DNA of 64,000 nucleotides from Flavipsychrobacter sp. (GTDB taxonomy: Bacteria; Bacteroidota; Bacteroidia; Chitinophagales; Chitinophagaceae), in the NCBI GenBank assembly GCA_031292525.1, contig JARLGY010000050.1, positions 1-64,000 of the forward strand. Reading direction: 5' to 3'. The first letter of the stretch is position 1, and each line of letters begins with the position of its first letter. The position numbers and the translations under genes were made by a program. Below the pieces are notes generated by a model. It saw nothing but the letters and a program-made list of their open reading frames with translations. It did not search any database and was not told the DNA's origin. Below are positions 1 to 8,799 of this stretch, in pieces.

Positions 1-220
1 GGGTCATTGCGAGGCACGAAGCAACCTTTAGTAACACCTGCACAAACTCATCGTTTAAATGTTGGATAGGCTGTTATAAGGTAGAATTGTTCAGTTGGGC
101 AGAACAGTAGTACTGTAGCCTGCACAAAGCTGTGTCGGCTGCAGCTGTCATAGCTGCCGACTGCCTTTTTCTTTGCTACTTTCTTTTGGGCATGCAAAAG
201 AAAGTAGGGTAACGAAGGGC
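1..220. repeat. Long direct repeat, copy A
   Basis: This 220-bp block recurs at 419-637 with few substitutions, offset by 418 bp. It contains a perfect 13-bp hairpin: CTACTTTCTTTTG at 176-188 and its complement at 195-207, with loop GGCATG. It opens with a GTCATTGCGAGGCACGAAGC-type sequence that I recall as a dispersed intergenic repeat in Bacteroidota. No coding potential is supported, and the block may continue left of the window. Confidence 0.85.
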
Positions 221-418
221 AGTTTCCTGAGAATAATTTTATAATACTTTAGGGTTTAACCTGAAAAGTATTTTAACCCCCAAAATGTCCCTCAACGGAC
301 ATTTCAAGACATTTTTCAAAGCACAGCTAAAATACAATATCAGCCACCACAGCTTATTTCAGCCCATAAACTAATCCAAAATGTCCGTCGAACAACTGTT
401 TTTTACAACAGACAAACA
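221..418. other. Hairpin-rich spacer between the two repeats
   Basis: No gene is visible here. Two inverted repeats are readable. AATACTTT (243-250) pairs with AAAGTATT (265-272), and the loop itself contains GGTT/AACC. AAATGTCC (283-290) pairs with GGACATTT (297-304) around a 6-nt loop. A further AAAATGTCC occurs near 379-387. The spacer may be part of a larger composite repeat unit. Confidence 0.6.
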
Positions 419-637
419 GGGTCATTGCGAGGCACGAAGCAACCTTTCGTAACACCTGCACAAACTCATCGTTTAAATGTTGGATAGGCTGTTATAAGGT
501 AGAATTGTTCAGTTGGGCAGAACAGTAGCGCTGCAGCCTGCACAAAGCTGCGTCGGCTGCAGCTGTCATAGCTGCCGGCTGCCTTTTTCCTTGCTACTTT
601 CTTTTGGGCATCCAAAAGAAAGTAGGGTAATGAGGGC
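419..637. repeat. Long direct repeat, copy B
   Basis: This is the second copy of the block at 1-220, nearly identical throughout. Its hairpin is one pair longer than in copy A: CTACTTTCTTTTGG at 594-607 and its complement at 612-625, with loop GCAT. The loop-side change G to C is compensated by the extra pairing, which suggests that the folded form matters. An open frame on the minus strand (466-648) is a by-product of the repeat. Confidence 0.85.
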
Positions 638-1153
638 TTAATCTGCAAAGTCTTAAAAACGTGAGCATATTAAAACCGGACAGCACCAGACACACCGGAC
701 AGGGCAAAATAAACGTAGATCAGCCACCATCAAGGCATCACGGCCCCAACCTGTCCGGTTCCAAATAAAAAACCAGACAAGACAACCCTCAAAAAAACAA
801 CCCTCATCGCGAAGCAAAAAAAAACCTTTATAACACCTACTCACTCACATTACATTTAAATGAAACTACTCGTGTAATCCTGTAGTCTTATTTATCACGA
901 TCACTTATATATTTCCGCATATTTCTATGCTATCTTCCGAAAAGTTATCCACATATTTTTTCGCTTATATATCTATCAATCAACGATTTGTGTTTTCGTT
1001 AACAAAAAGTTAGGTGGTTAAAACACCCTAAGTATTTCTTTTTTTAAATTCCGTCTGTTACCTTCATAAGTATATCACCAGTAATATGGTTGTGTTGTTC
1101 ATATCATGCGGCTGGTGGAAATCACATTTTCTTACTTAAAAAAAGTTAACACA
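638..1153. other. Non-coding stretch with decayed repeat and CCGGACAG motifs
   Basis: No credible gene is seen. At 803-862 there is a degenerate third copy of the start of the long repeat (GCGAAGCA, AACCTTTATAACACCT, TTTAAATG in the same order). CCGGACAG occurs at 676-683 and 696-702/703, and its complement CTGTCCGG at 751-758, giving long-range 10-bp inverted repeats. From about 860 the sequence is AT-rich and likely carries the promoter of the gene at 1154, but I could not place a clear TTTG/TAnnTTTG pair. Confidence 0.55.
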
Positions 1154-3481
1154 ATGAACAAGAAAAGAAGTGCTCTGTTGCTGTTGCTTGGCGGTTGTAT
1201 GGTAGGGGTTTTATCACTGCATTGGGCGCCGCCCCCGCCCCCGCCCCCACCACCCCAAAACGACTTTGAACAAAACCCGCCTGTGCCCACCAATTTCTGG
1301 GTCATGCAGCTACCCAAACCAATGGATGATGGCAGTAACATGCGCATCCGCATTAAGTACACTGAGCTGGAGGTAACACCCCCACAACTAAAAGTATATA
1401 TAGGCACCACCCCCATTGCCCTGTACGATGATGGTACCGGTGCAGATTCTGTAGCTGGTGATAGTATTTACTCGGCCTATGTAACTGAAAACATACCACA
1501 GTTCCAGAGCACAGTAAACGCTACCGTGCAGAATATATCGCAAACCACCCTGCTCACTTTTGCGGGCCACCTGGGTACAGAAGTGCCCGGCCGTACATCG
1601 TTTGACAATAACAACTTCAACAACTTTGCAGAGGTGCCGGTGGACCCTATAATATTCTCGCCGGCAGGCATAACAACGGGTACGGGCTGCAGCTCAACGC
1701 TGATCAAGCAGAACTCGCTGTTCATCACCGACCTATCGGTAGTGGAAGACCCGGCGCGAACGTTTAACGAGGTGACAGGCGTAGGTAACCCAAGTGGGGT
1801 ATGGACGTTTGGCAACCTGATCACCAACATGTCTGGCAGCCATTCGCCGCTCGATGTATTGCAATCGTGGCTGCAAAGCTACCTGCCTTCTGCACCGTTA
1901 GTGATAAGTGGCCAGCCCGTAAGCCGCAGGCCGCATGTTATAGACTACCTGATAGCACCATGGCTGGTGAAGGCGGGTGTAGTACCTACAGAAAGCGCTG
2001 TTACAGAGGCCAACTGGGCCACCCTGTGGCATACGGCACCGGTAGGGGCTATACTTAAAACTGCACCATTTAAACTAACAGCTATAGTAAACAGGCTGGA
2101 TGTGCGCGGCAATAGCGGCTACGGAGGCGGTGTAAGCAACTCTGGCGAAACACGCTTTATATTTACGCTTATAGACCCTAACGCGGGCGACGGGCCATTC
2201 CCATTAGGATCTCACGGTGGGCTAACCAGTGGTATGCCGCCTATAAACGATAGTAATGAAATACCCCCAACCAATTTTTATGACTGGAGAGGTATGAACA
2301 TTATATTTGAATTTGGCAACACAGAGAACAACCTGTGCGATGTAGTACACTTTGCCAACCAGTGGGTGAACCTAAGCACGCTTACACTTGGCAGCAGCGC
2401 ATACAACGCAGCGCTTGAAAGCATTACCCACACGGTGATAGATGCAGGCGCAGGTGCAGCGGCTGGCAAGCCTAATGGCAGCGCGCTAAACAGGCTAAGG
2501 AGCAATGAACGTATTTTTGATACCAGTTCACGCTTGCTGGTACCACCATGGGCCATATCAGACTGGGAGTTCAGGCAGTTTGAGCTGCAATCAACCAGTG
2601 GGTTATTTGCACAGGTTACGCTTACAAACACGCCAGTTAACGCGGCCAATGGTGTAAACACATCGGGCTCGCCAGCAGAAGTAAACTTTACACCTAACAT
2701 CCCGCTTAATCCTTTAGATCAGGCTAACCTGATGAACTGGGTATTTAGCTCGCCAGCTGTTATGACACAGATACTGAATGGTAACCACAGCATGCCAGCA
2801 GTATTTGGCGGCAGGCCACTATTGTCCATCGGGGCTAGGGTAGATATGGAGTACCTGCACTACCTGGACCTGGACTGGAACACTACCGGTGCACCTAACT
2901 ACACACCACACATACCATCGGTACCAGGCAACACCACATATAAAAAGGCACGCGAACAGCTATCGCTGAATACCTGCCAGGGTTGCCATAATGGTGAAAC
3001 ACAAACCATCTTTACAGAAGTAGCAGCTATTGGCTATGGTAAACCTGCACGCTACTGGACCTCAACTCCAGACTTTACATCGGGCAGGATAGATGAACGC
3101 TTCGTATCAGAAGGAACTCCGGCTTCAAGCCTGGGCATATACCCCCCCCCTCCTAATCCGGAAGATGTAGTAGTGGTGTCGGCTTTCCTTACTGGTCGCA
3201 ATTTCAGAATACCTGTAGGTGGTTCAGCTAATTATGATGCTAACAATAACCCTAGTGAAAACCTCACAGATAACACGCTCACAGGGCTATTTTATGTGAA
3301 CTCACCAGATAATTTTACAACCAATAAAATAGGCATTACCAACCAACTTTGGGGCTACAACGACCTGCAAAGAAGGGCAATAGACCTGTGCGCACTGGCC
3401 AATACCAACTGCACAGCGTTTAGCACTCTTGGCTTGTTTGCTATATTATCGGCCATACCATTACCGCTGGGCGGCCACTAA
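1154..3481 (+). CDS. Exported poly-proline protein with one CXXCH heme motif
   Basis: The product has 775 residues and I do not recognise the family as a whole. The ATG at 1154 is chosen because it begins a good export signal (MNKKRSALLLLLGGC...). A start at 1106 is open but puts 16 residues before the signal. LLGGC at 11-15 could be a lipobox, which would make it a lipoprotein. Nine consecutive prolines follow at about 26-34 and could act as a rigid spacer. Residues near 70-110 resemble the DDGT...D.VAGD.IY segment of anchor-like beta domains. C608-Q-G-C611-H612 is a classic covalent heme-c site, so a redox role is possible, but one heme in a 775-residue protein is unusual. No C-terminal T9SS tail is seen. 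The T9SS-tailed gene starts 32 bp downstream and is probably co-transcribed. Confidence 0.75.
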   Translation: MNKKRSALLLLLGGCMVGVLSLHWAPPPPPPPPPQNDFEQNPPVPTNFWVMQLPKPMDDGSNMRIRIKYTELEVTPPQLKVYIGTTPIALYDDGTGADSVAGDSIYSAYVTENIPQFQSTVNATVQNISQTTLLTFAGHLGTEVPGRTSFDNNNFNNFAEVPVDPIIFSPAGITTGTGCSSTLIKQNSLFITDLSVVEDPARTFNEVTGVGNPSGVWTFGNLITNMSGSHSPLDVLQSWLQSYLPSAPLVISGQPVSRRPHVIDYLIAPWLVKAGVVPTESAVTEANWATLWHTAPVGAILKTAPFKLTAIVNRLDVRGNSGYGGGVSNSGETRFIFTLIDPNAGDGPFPLGSHGGLTSGMPPINDSNEIPPTNFYDWRGMNIIFEFGNTENNLCDVVHFANQWVNLSTLTLGSSAYNAALESITHTVIDAGAGAAAGKPNGSALNRLRSNERIFDTSSRLLVPPWAISDWEFRQFELQSTSGLFAQVTLTNTPVNAANGVNTSGSPAEVNFTPNIPLNPLDQANLMNWVFSSPAVMTQILNGNHSMPAVFGGRPLLSIGARVDMEYLHYLDLDWNTTGAPNYTPHIPSVPGNTTYKKAREQLSLNTCQGCHNGETQTIFTEVAAIGYGKPARYWTSTPDFTSGRIDERFVSEGTPASSLGIYPPPPNPEDVVVVSAFLTGRNFRIPVGGSANYDANNNPSENLTDNTLTGLFYVNSPDNFTTNKIGITNQLWGYNDLQRRAIDLCALANTNCTAFSTLGLFAILSAIPLPLGGH

Positions 3482-3513
3482 AATTTATAAGTTAACTCAC
3501 TAAAATAATTATT

Positions 3514-4365
3514 ATGAAAAAAAGTATTGTTTTATTGTCCTTAACCACGCTCATGTACGGTGCCACAGCCTTTGCGGGCGATGACAACCCGGTGCAGGTG
3601 CGCTGTTATGAAGCAGATGGTGTGGTGACCTACCATGTAACAGGTTGTGTGCCGCGGTCTGATATTTCTTTTTACTCGCAGATAGGTGGTGGCGAAATGC
3701 TGCAACAGCTAGCCGTAAACAGCAACGGAACGGCTAATGTAGCATGGGGTGGCAAAATAGCCCCTGCCTTTGTGCTGAATGTACTGGATATGAACGCGGC
3801 AGGCATAGCCGGTAGCGGTATGGTATCATTCACAGGTGATAAGGAATTCATCATTAACACCGAAACTATAACAAACGCAGGCGGCAATGCCACCATAGGC
3901 TGGAAAGCCGCAGTGGCGCATACAGACAACTATGTGTTTGATGTGCTGAAAAGCGTAAATGGCAGCGACTATGTGGTGGTACAAACAGTAAAACCACAAG
4001 GCTATGAAATAAGCCAATATACGTTTACTGATGCTGCACAAACTAACGGGAATGCTACCTACCAGATAAGGGTTAGGGATATAGGCAATGAAGTTTACTA
4101 TACCAGCAACCCGCTGTTTACAGATGGGGTAAGCGGTGTAAGTATATACCCTACAGTAGCACACACCACCATAAACGTGCGTATGGATGACAACCTGAAC
4201 AACGGGAGTTATAAGGTGATAAACATGCAGGGCCAGGTAATAACCAGCGGAGTGCTGGATAATAGCCTGTACAGCCTGCCTGTGGCACAACTGCCTGCTG
4301 GTAGCTACCTGATAAAAGTGACCAATAAAGGCGCAACTACCACACAGAAATTTGTGAAAGAATAG
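3514..4365 (+). CDS. Exported protein with T9SS type A sorting domain
   Basis: This is a 283-residue secreted protein of unknown function. Residues 1-21 form a Sec signal ending TAFA. The middle (about 22-205) is beta-rich with a fibronectin-like stretch (GNATIGWKAAV...TFTDAAQTNGNATYQIRVRD). The C-terminal ~75 residues form a typical Por/T9SS type A tail: VSIYPTVAHTTINVR, then KVINMQGQV, LPAGSYLIKV and a final KFVKE. Such tails direct passage through the type IX secretion system, which is not encoded in this window. It follows the CXXCH protein by 32 bp and is closed by a strong terminator, so the two form a likely operon. Confidence 0.85.
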   Translation: MKKSIVLLSLTTLMYGATAFAGDDNPVQVRCYEADGVVTYHVTGCVPRSDISFYSQIGGGEMLQQLAVNSNGTANVAWGGKIAPAFVLNVLDMNAAGIAGSGMVSFTGDKEFIINTETITNAGGNATIGWKAAVAHTDNYVFDVLKSVNGSDYVVVQTVKPQGYEISQYTFTDAAQTNGNATYQIRVRDIGNEVYYTSNPLFTDGVSGVSIYPTVAHTTINVRMDDNLNNGSYKVINMQGQVITSGVLDNSLYSLPVAQLPAGSYLIKVTNKGATTTQKFVKE

Positions 4366-4397
4366 TTAGTACCGCTGCCATAAATGAGGCAGTTTTT

Positions 4398-4434
4398 AAA
4401 TAGCTAAGCCACCTTATGGGTGGCTTAGCTATTT
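4398..4434. terminator. Bidirectional rho-independent terminator
   Basis: A 16-bp perfect stem (AAATAGCTAAGCCACC at 4398-4413 against 4419-4434) with a 5-nt loop, flanked by T-rich sequence on both sides. It sits between two convergent genes ending at 4365 and 4452. Confidence 0.85.
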
Positions 4435-4451
4435 AGTATATGTATGTTGTT

Positions 4452-5600
4452 TTATGCAGTAGCTAATTGCCATACTTCATCTATCACGGCAAATATGCGA
4501 TCGAAGTCCTCATCTACCAGGTTAGAGCCTGAAGGCAGGCAGAGGCCATTTTCAAACAGGCGTTCAGAAGTTTTGTCGCCATAGTAGGCACTGCCAGCAA
4601 ACACGGGTTGCAGGTGCATAGGTTTCCACAACGGGCGGCTTTCTATATTCTCTTTATCCATGGCAAGGCGCAGGGTTTCGCGGGTAATGCCGTTGGAGCG
4701 TGAAGGGTCTATGAGTATGGTAGTGAGCCAGCGGTTGCAGAAGTATCCATCGGGCTCGTACACAAAAGATACACCCGGCAGATGGGCCATGCGCTGCACA
4801 TACAGATCGAAATTGGCACGGCGGGCGGCTATGCGATCGTTGAGCACGGTCATTTGTCCGCGGCCTATACCGGCGCACACATTGCTCATGCGGTAGTTGT
4901 AACCTATATGGCTGTGCTGGTAGTGCGGGGCTGCATCGCGGGCCTGTGTGGCCAGGAAACGAGCCTGCTGCGCGACATCTTTACTAGGGGTTACAAGTGC
5001 GCCACCACCAGATGTGGTGATGATCTTATTGCCATTGAATGACAGGGCCGATATTGCGCCCATGGTGCCGCACATACGGCCATTGATGCTGGAGCCAAGT
5101 GCCTCTGCAGCATCTTCGAGTATGGGTATTCCGTAGCGGGCAGCTACAGCGGCTATCTCGTCCATCTTAGCGGGCATGCCGTAGAGATGCACGGGTATAA
5201 TTGCCTTTGGGGCCTTACCTGTAACCACTATACGGTTTTTTATTGCTTCTTCCAGGAAGGTAGGTGACATGTTCCATGTATCAGCCTCGCTATCTACAAA
5301 CACAGGTTTAGCGCCCATGTAGGCAATAGGGTTAGCAGATGCTGAGAAGGTCATGGACTGGCATATAACTTCATCTCCCGGTTGCACACCGAGGAGTATG
5401 AGGCCGAGGTGCAGGGCCGCGGTGCCCGAGCTAAGGGCGGCCACGTAAACGGGACTATCAAGGAAGTTCACAATATCCTGCTCGAAGCCATCTACATGGG
5501 GGCCGAGCGGAGCTATCCAGTTGGTATCAAAGGCTTCTTTTACAAATTCGAATTCTTTGTGCCCCATGTGTGGGGAGGAGAGCCAGATCTTAGATTTCAT
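4452..5600 (-). CDS. DegT/DnrJ/EryC1/StrS family PLP-dependent sugar aminotransferase
   Basis: The 382-residue protein is full length for the family, which transfers an amino group from glutamate to a keto group of a nucleotide sugar. Visible marks are SSGTAALHLGL (57-67), the PLP-contacting LEDAAEALGS (D163) and the Schiff-base lysine K192 in SFNGNKIITTSGGG. Its sequence style (WLSSPHMG at the start, NGRMCGTMG, HIGYNYRMSN) is that of the GDP/UDP-sugar aminotransferases used for cell-surface polysaccharides. A glycosyltransferase and an NAD-dependent epimerase follow upstream on the same strand, supporting a role in making a modified surface sugar. The exact substrate cannot be read. Confidence 0.9.
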   Translation of the reverse strand: MKSKIWLSSPHMGHKEFEFVKEAFDTNWIAPLGPHVDGFEQDIVNFLDSPVYVAALSSGTAALHLGLILLGVQPGDEVICQSMTFSASANPIAYMGAKPVFVDSEADTWNMSPTFLEEAIKNRIVVTGKAPKAIIPVHLYGMPAKMDEIAAVAARYGIPILEDAAEALGSSINGRMCGTMGAISALSFNGNKIITTSGGGALVTPSKDVAQQARFLATQARDAAPHYQHSHIGYNYRMSNVCAGIGRGQMTVLNDRIAARRANFDLYVQRMAHLPGVSFVYEPDGYFCNRWLTTILIDPSRSNGITRETLRLAMDKENIESRPLWKPMHLQPVFAGSAYYGDKTSERLFENGLCLPSGSNLVDEDFDRIFAVIDEVWQLATA

Positions 5601-5695
5601 ATTATAGTGTTTTTCGTTTTCTGTTAATAGTGGCTACAGCTTTGCATGTCGCAGTTACAAAGTACAAAATTGCAAGATACTAACCTGTGTTGCGG

Positions 5696-6925
5696 TTAAT
5701 TCTTTGTTGCAAATTGTTCAATAAAGTGTACCAGCTTGCTATATACCATGTGGGCGTCTCCTTGCTCGGCAGTAAGTTTTAAAGCGTTGCTTTTGTATGC
5801 GGGTAGTAATGAAGGGTCGATTAAGAAGCGCTCTACATTTTGTGCCAGCGAGGCTGGATCGCCGCTTATGTTGTTAAAGCCCACTTTGTTGTCTTCTATA
5901 ATAGCAGCCATTTCGCTTACCAGTGAATTAAGTATAGGGAGGCCAGCCCCCAGGTAGTCGAACAACTTGTAGGTGACCGATTGTGTGGCGCCGGGCACGT
6001 GTTGGGTAAGGCCTATATCGGCAAGGTAAAATTGCTTGTTGATCTCGTCTTGTCCCAACCAGCCGAGGTACTTGATGTTAGGGAGTTCTTTTTCTTTAGT
6101 TTTCACCATGTCTTCCTGCGTGCCAGTACCGGCAATAAGGAACTCTGTTTTGCCGGGGTACTTTTGCTCTATGATAGCGGCAGCGCCGAGAATAGTAGGT
6201 ATGTCGTAAGAGCTGGCTAATGAGCCTGCGTATATAATGCGCAGCTTACCTGCGGGCTTGGGTGTGGTAGCGGCCAGGGTCTTGAAGGCTTCTTTCACCT
6301 CTCCAAATTGAATTGCAGGGTAGAAGTAGGCCGTAGGGCGAGGCTTATTGTAAAAAGTGGCTGTCCAGTCGGTATACTGCTTTGATATAGCGGTAACGGC
6401 TGCGCAGTTATTGAGTATGTAGCTGAGCTTTTTATAGAATGGGGACAATAGTATTCGGCCTGCACCTTTTACCGGTGTGGGGAAAGCTTTGAGGAACACT
6501 GCCGGCCAAGGGTCAATAATATCGACTACCACAGGTATATTGTGCTCCTTTGCCCATTTGCAGATGACCTGCACTGTGCTAAGCGGCGGCAGGCTGATGT
6601 AGATGATATCGGGCTTGTCGGTGCGTGTTTGTACTTCTGCAAGCAGCCTTTTTGCCAGGTCGCGGTGGGCCAGCATGCGCTCTACGGTTATATTGCCCTT
6701 GTAGGGTTTGGAGTGCAGAAACACAAGCTCATAGCTATCGGGTATAACAGTATGGTAAGTGTGCTGGTGGTAGCGCTGCGTTTTATTGCCGTGCTTAAAG
6801 GTGGTGGTAAAGAAGGTAACCTTGTGCCCAAGCGCTATGGCGGCATTGGCAATGCCCATGAAGCGCATGGGACGCGTATTGTCAATGGGGGTAGGTTCGA
6901 AAGCAGATATAAGCCAGATGTTCAT
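5696..6925 (-). CDS. GT4-type glycosyltransferase (GT-B fold)
   Basis: The 409-residue protein starts MNIWLISAFEPTPIDNTRPMR and has the two Rossmann halves of a GT-B enzyme. The N-terminal half contains the VTFFTT strand and the PDIIYISLPPLS segment. The C-terminal half contains LRIIYAGSLASSYDIPTIL, FLIAGTGTQ, IKYLGWLGQDE and the donor-binding DYLGAGLPILN region. This layout matches family 4 transferases such as WbuB-like enzymes that extend surface polysaccharide or O-antigen repeat units. It lies 95 bp upstream of the aminotransferase on the same strand. Donor and acceptor are unknown. Confidence 0.87.
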   Translation of the reverse strand: MNIWLISAFEPTPIDNTRPMRFMGIANAAIALGHKVTFFTTTFKHGNKTQRYHQHTYHTVIPDSYELVFLHSKPYKGNITVERMLAHRDLAKRLLAEVQTRTDKPDIIYISLPPLSTVQVICKWAKEHNIPVVVDIIDPWPAVFLKAFPTPVKGAGRILLSPFYKKLSYILNNCAAVTAISKQYTDWTATFYNKPRPTAYFYPAIQFGEVKEAFKTLAATTPKPAGKLRIIYAGSLASSYDIPTILGAAAIIEQKYPGKTEFLIAGTGTQEDMVKTKEKELPNIKYLGWLGQDEINKQFYLADIGLTQHVPGATQSVTYKLFDYLGAGLPILNSLVSEMAAIIEDNKVGFNNISGDPASLAQNVERFLIDPSLLPAYKSNALKLTAEQGDAHMVYSKLVHFIEQFATKN

Positions 6926-7010
6926 GATTTGCGCTTAAAAGTTAACCACAATGTGACAAGATAAATGGGCGTTAGGCCTGCCAGGTTATGGCCCTTTTGT
7001 TTTAATGAAA

Positions 7011-7029
7011 CCCCGGCTTGTGGCCGGGG
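7011..7029 (-). terminator. Probable terminator after the epimerase gene
   Basis: A 7-bp all-GC stem (CCCCGGC at 7011-7017, GCCGGGG at 7023-7029) with loop TTGTG. On the minus strand it follows the stop of the epimerase gene by about 40 nt and is followed by TTTCATT, a weak T tract. Confidence 0.5.
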
Positions 7030-7071
7030 CTATATTTTGATAATGGATATGCAATTAATGTATGCTAACGC

Positions 7072-8136
7072 TTAAGCAACGACTGTTTTTTCGCGGGTTA
7101 TCCACGCCTCGTAGATCTCCTGGAAAGTTTGCTGCAAGGATTTTGTTATATCCCAGTTAGGATAGTGTTCCTTCATTTTACGCAGATCGCTATAGTAGCA
7201 GATATGATCACCTATGCGGTTGGTCTCATCGTACTTGTACAGCATTTCTTTGCCGCTGATGCCAGAGATAATATCGAAAGCTTCGAGGATAGAGCAGGTA
7301 TTGTCCTTGCCACCGCCCAGGTTGTACACTTCAGCAATGCGCGGAGCTTTGATGAACTCTTCTATGAAACGTGCAACATCGTAAGAATGTATGTTATCGC
7401 GTACTTGCTTGCCCTTGTAACCAAATACAGTGTACTGGCGGCCTTCAAGGTTGCATTTTACCAGGTAGCTAAGGAAGCCGTGCAGTTCTACACCAGAGTG
7501 ATTAGGGCCTGTAAGACAACCGCCACGCAGGCATGCTGTAGGCATATTGAAGTAGCGGCCATATTCCTGTACAGAGATATCGCCAGATACTTTCGATGCA
7601 CCAAAAAGGGAGTGTTTGGTCTGGTCGATACGGAAGGTTTCGGGTATGCCGTGTTCGTAAGTTTTGTCGGCATAGTCCCAGCGTGTAGGAAGTTCTACCA
7701 TTTCAATTTCGTTGGGTGCATCGCCATATACCTTATTGGTAGAAAGGTGCACGAAAGGTATGTTGGTGCTGTACCTGCGTGTAGCCTCCAGCATGTTGAA
7801 GGTGCCTACTGCATTCGTATCAAAATCTTCAAAAGGTATGGCAGCAGCGCGGTCGTGGCTAGGCTGAGCGGCTGTGTGCACAATAGCATCAGGCTTAATG
7901 GAAGGTATCAATTCCAATATGCGGTTACGATCACGGATGTCAGCTTCGTGGTGTATGAAATTAGGTATTACGGTTTGCAAGCGGTTCTGGTTCCAGCGAG
8001 TGTCACCACTCGGGCCAAAGAACACTTCGCGCTGGTTGTTGTCCACACCATGTATTTCCCAGCCCAGCTGTGCAAAGTGAATGCAGACCTCAGACCCTAT
8101 TAACCCGGATGAGCCGGTAACTAATAATTTTTTCAT
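7072..8136 (-). CDS. NAD-dependent epimerase, CDP-paratose 2-epimerase-like (extended SDR)
   Basis: The 354-residue protein carries the nucleotide-binding motif TGSSGLIGS (G8, G11, G14) and the SDR markers HTAAQPSHD and STNKVYGD. The pattern HSLFGASK...[25 protein letters not shown] resembles tyvelose/CDP-paratose 2-epimerases, which invert C2 of a CDP-dideoxy sugar. At the catalytic YxxxK position the sequence reads F178-G-A-S-K182, so the usual general-acid/base tyrosine is replaced by phenylalanine. I recall FGASK as a variant shared by a subgroup of this family, so the reaction may differ from classical epimerisation. Its place beside an aminotransferase and a glycosyltransferase points to surface-sugar synthesis. 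Confidence 0.85.
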   Translation of the reverse strand: MKKLLVTGSSGLIGSEVCIHFAQLGWEIHGVDNNQREVFFGPSGDTRWNQNRLQTVIPNFIHHEADIRDRNRILELIPSIKPDAIVHTAAQPSHDRAAAIPFEDFDTNAVGTFNMLEATRRYSTNIPFVHLSTNKVYGDAPNEIEMVELPTRWDYADKTYEHGIPETFRIDQTKHSLFGASKVSGDISVQEYGRYFNMPTACLRGGCLTGPNHSGVELHGFLSYLVKCNLEGRQYTVFGYKGKQVRDNIHSYDVARFIEEFIKAPRIAEVYNLGGGKDNTCSILEAFDIISGISGKEMLYKYDETNRIGDHICYYSDLRKMKEHYPNWDITKSLQQTFQEIYEAWITREKTVVA

Positions 8137-8193
8137 TATTTATAATTAAGTAATAAGATTTATTAATCGGATGGGGTATCTATATAAGAATAA

Positions 8194-8215
8194 CGCACCG
8201 GTTTAAAGCGGTGCG
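8194..8215 (-). terminator. Probable terminator of msrA-msrB
   Basis: The 7-bp stem CGCACCG (8194-8200) / CGGTGCG (8209-8215) has an 8-nt AT-rich loop. It lies about 75 nt past the msrB stop on the minus strand and is followed by TTATTCTTATAT. It also precedes the epimerase start at 8136, so it may separate the two units. Confidence 0.5.
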
Positions 8216-8288
8216 AAAATAGCATTTTTTCCCGATACGTAATATTGCTAAATATATGGAATGGTTAATTTTTGTTGAATTATCAGCA

Positions 8289-8798
8289 TCAATCGGGTTT
8301 GAAATCGAGCGATATTGAGTTCATGCAAAAGCGCTTATGGGTGGGTGGAGGGCCATCATCAAATATATGCCCAAGATGGCTATCGCACCGGCCGCATAGC
8401 ACCTCGGTACGGTGCATGCCATGTGAATTGTCATCCCGATAGGTGACACTATTGGGACGGATAGGCTCGAAAAAGCTAGGCCATCCACATGTGCTGGCAA
8501 ACTTAGCACCAGACTTGAAGAGTACATTACCACAAACAGCGCAGTAATAAGTACCCTTAACATCGGTTTTCCAGTATTTTCCGGTAAATGCTTTTTCCGT
8601 AGCCTGCTGCCGGGCAACTGAATAAAGATCAGCAGACAGTATTTTCTTCCACTGCGCGTTGGTGACATTGAGGTGGTGGGTATCAGTATGCGAATAATAT
8701 GGATTGTGCTCGTGACCTGTTTCTGTTTGCAGGTTTTGGGCGAATACAGGACAAGTATATATACAGATGAGTACTAAGGATGTGAGTATGGCTTCCAT
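8289..8798 (-). CDS. msrB: Exported peptide-methionine (R)-S-oxide reductase MsrB
   Basis: MsrB reduces the R form of methionine sulfoxide in proteins. The 169-residue product has an export signal (about 1-20, CPVFAQ) and then a complete MsrB domain. Zinc is held by C86-x2-C89 and C135-x2-C138, CGWPSFF carries C104, and the catalytic cysteine is C158 in KRFCMNS. The start codon lies one base after the msrA stop, so the two genes are probably translationally coupled. Together they repair both sulfoxide stereoisomers, and both carry signals, so repair is in the periplasm or envelope. Confidence 0.95.
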   Translation of the reverse strand: MEAILTSLVLICIYTCPVFAQNLQTETGHEHNPYYSHTDTHHLNVTNAQWKKILSADLYSVARQQATEKAFTGKYWKTDVKGTYYCAVCGNVLFKSGAKFASTCGWPSFFEPIRPNSVTYRDDNSHGMHRTEVLCGRCDSHLGHIFDDGPPPTHKRFCMNSISLDFKPD

Positions 8799-8799
8799 A

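Noticed and set aside
466-648. Open frame on the minus strand inside the second long repeat
   Set aside because: It is created by the repeat and its hairpin, has no start context, and is not supported as a gene.
653-844. Open frame on the minus strand, Cys/Phe-rich
   Set aside because: Low-complexity, no recognisable domain, overlaps inverted repeats and decayed repeat sequence.
1132-1416. Minus-strand frame with a run of glycines
   Set aside because: It is antisense to the poly-proline tract of a well-supported gene.
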